Shown one piece after another: positions 63,661 to 64,000 of a DNA stretch of 64,000 nucleotides (position 1 is the first letter of the stretch; every line of letters starts with the position of its first letter). The translations under genes were made by a program, and so were the position numbers. Source of the DNA: Kangiella marina (GTDB lineage Bacteria > Pseudomonadota > Gammaproteobacteria > Enterobacterales > Kangiellaceae); NCBI RefSeq assembly GCF_039541235.1, contig NZ_BAABFV010000001.1, forward strand, positions 930,001 through 994,000, written 5' to 3'. The notes beneath the pieces are model-generated. The model was not told the DNA's origin. It did not search any database and saw nothing but the letters and a program-made list of their open reading frames with translations.

Positions 63661-64000
63661 TCACACTTCTTTAATTCTAAAGTCAAACCCTAAATACTTT
63701 TGCCCTGAAGTGGAGATAAGCTGACCGGAAGCATCAAAAGCTTTTATATTGTATACATAGTAACCAGGCTCAAGGTTTAAATCCAAATCAGTTAAGCTAA
63801 TATTAGTGATATTTCTGTCTAGATCATGTGTTGGCAATACCTTTTCAAATTCTATTTTATTTTGTCTCTTGTTTTTCAGTATTTCAATACTGTACCGCTC
63901 AGCCCCTGGATATTTATCCCACTCAAGAATGACATCCTGACTACGCTCGAACTCTTTCCGCTTCAGCACCTTTTTCACGGTCGACACAAATGCCAAATCT
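63661..64000 (-). CDS. Fibronectin III-like protein, incomplete at right edge
   Basis: The minus-strand frame is open to the edge of the window, so the N-terminus is missing. A TTG near the edge is not a convincing start. The visible 111 residues (VILEWDKYPGAERYSIEI, YYVYNIKAFDASGQLISTSG) suggest an immunoglobulin-like/fibronectin type III domain. No other domain can be seen. The function is unknown, and the whole protein may be larger. Confidence 0.6.
   Translation of the reverse strand, partial: DLAFVSTVKKVLKRKEFERSQDVILEWDKYPGAERYSIEILKNKRQNKIEFEKVLPTHDLDRNITNISLTDLDLNLEPGYYVYNIKAFDASGQLISTSGQKYLGFDFRIKEV

Overview
The window reads as chromosome from a marine-type gammaproteobacterium. 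Gene order matches several conserved gammaproteobacterial blocks, base composition is moderate, and almost every gene has a clear housekeeping identity. The gene set (lptD-surA-pdxA-rsmA beside amgK-murU-djlA, a long membrane-anchored AlgC-type phosphomannomutase, many secreted proteins) resembles Oceanospirillales/Kangiella-like or Pseudomonas-like lineages. The genus is an inference. No prophage, insertion sequence, CRISPR array or rRNA operon is visible.

Left part (1-21.3 kb). The end of rsmF converges on the type II secretion accessory genes gspA-gspB. A DUF4124 gene and cca follow, converging on uppP. A leftward operon folB-folK-folM-like-midA plus a small membrane protein comes next. 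It is divergent from plsY, which leads into a Bcr/CflA-type exporter, an AT-rich orphan gene and a TSUP permease. tsaD, a TonB-dependent receptor, and the macromolecular synthesis cluster rpsU-yqeY-dnaG-rpoD with a tRNA(CAU) complete the block. Apart from the added genes, cca-uppP-folB-plsY-tsaD-rpsU-dnaG-rpoD-tRNA is the order known from E. coli.

Middle part (21.3-43.5 kb) is more accessory. It holds a DUF2254 membrane protein, an exported amidohydrolase and polysaccharide deacetylase, an orphan secreted protein, an RND efflux pump with its adaptor, a lipoprotein M1 aminopeptidase, two MFS transporters, acnA and purC. A GIY-YIG nuclease lies beside paired palindromic repeats. A class III-type sirtuin, a small orphan protein, a dimeric dUTPase and djlA follow.

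Right part (43.5-64 kb). The peptidoglycan-recycling pair amgK-murU is divergent from lptD-surA-pdxA-rsmA. A PilZ protein, a 390-base gene-free stretch that may encode a structured RNA, pyrE, a second DUF4124 protein, slmA, a long phosphomannomutase, coaBC, radC, rpmB-rpmG and mutM follow. The region ends with two exbD genes, YjbR- and DUF3301-type proteins, a patatin-like lipase, a YfhL-type ferredoxin, coaD and a gene cut by the right edge. The dut gene that normally sits between coaBC and slmA is absent; the dimeric dUTPase at 41.8-42.4 kb may replace it.

The most interesting non-coding signals are four unrelated palindromic intergenic elements (about 5334-5525, 12466-12494, 40322-40408 and 42503-42637) and the possible structured RNA upstream of pyrE. 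The pair of inverted 30-bp units ending five bases from the GIY-YIG nuclease gene is the best candidate for an undescribed repeat/nuclease partnership.
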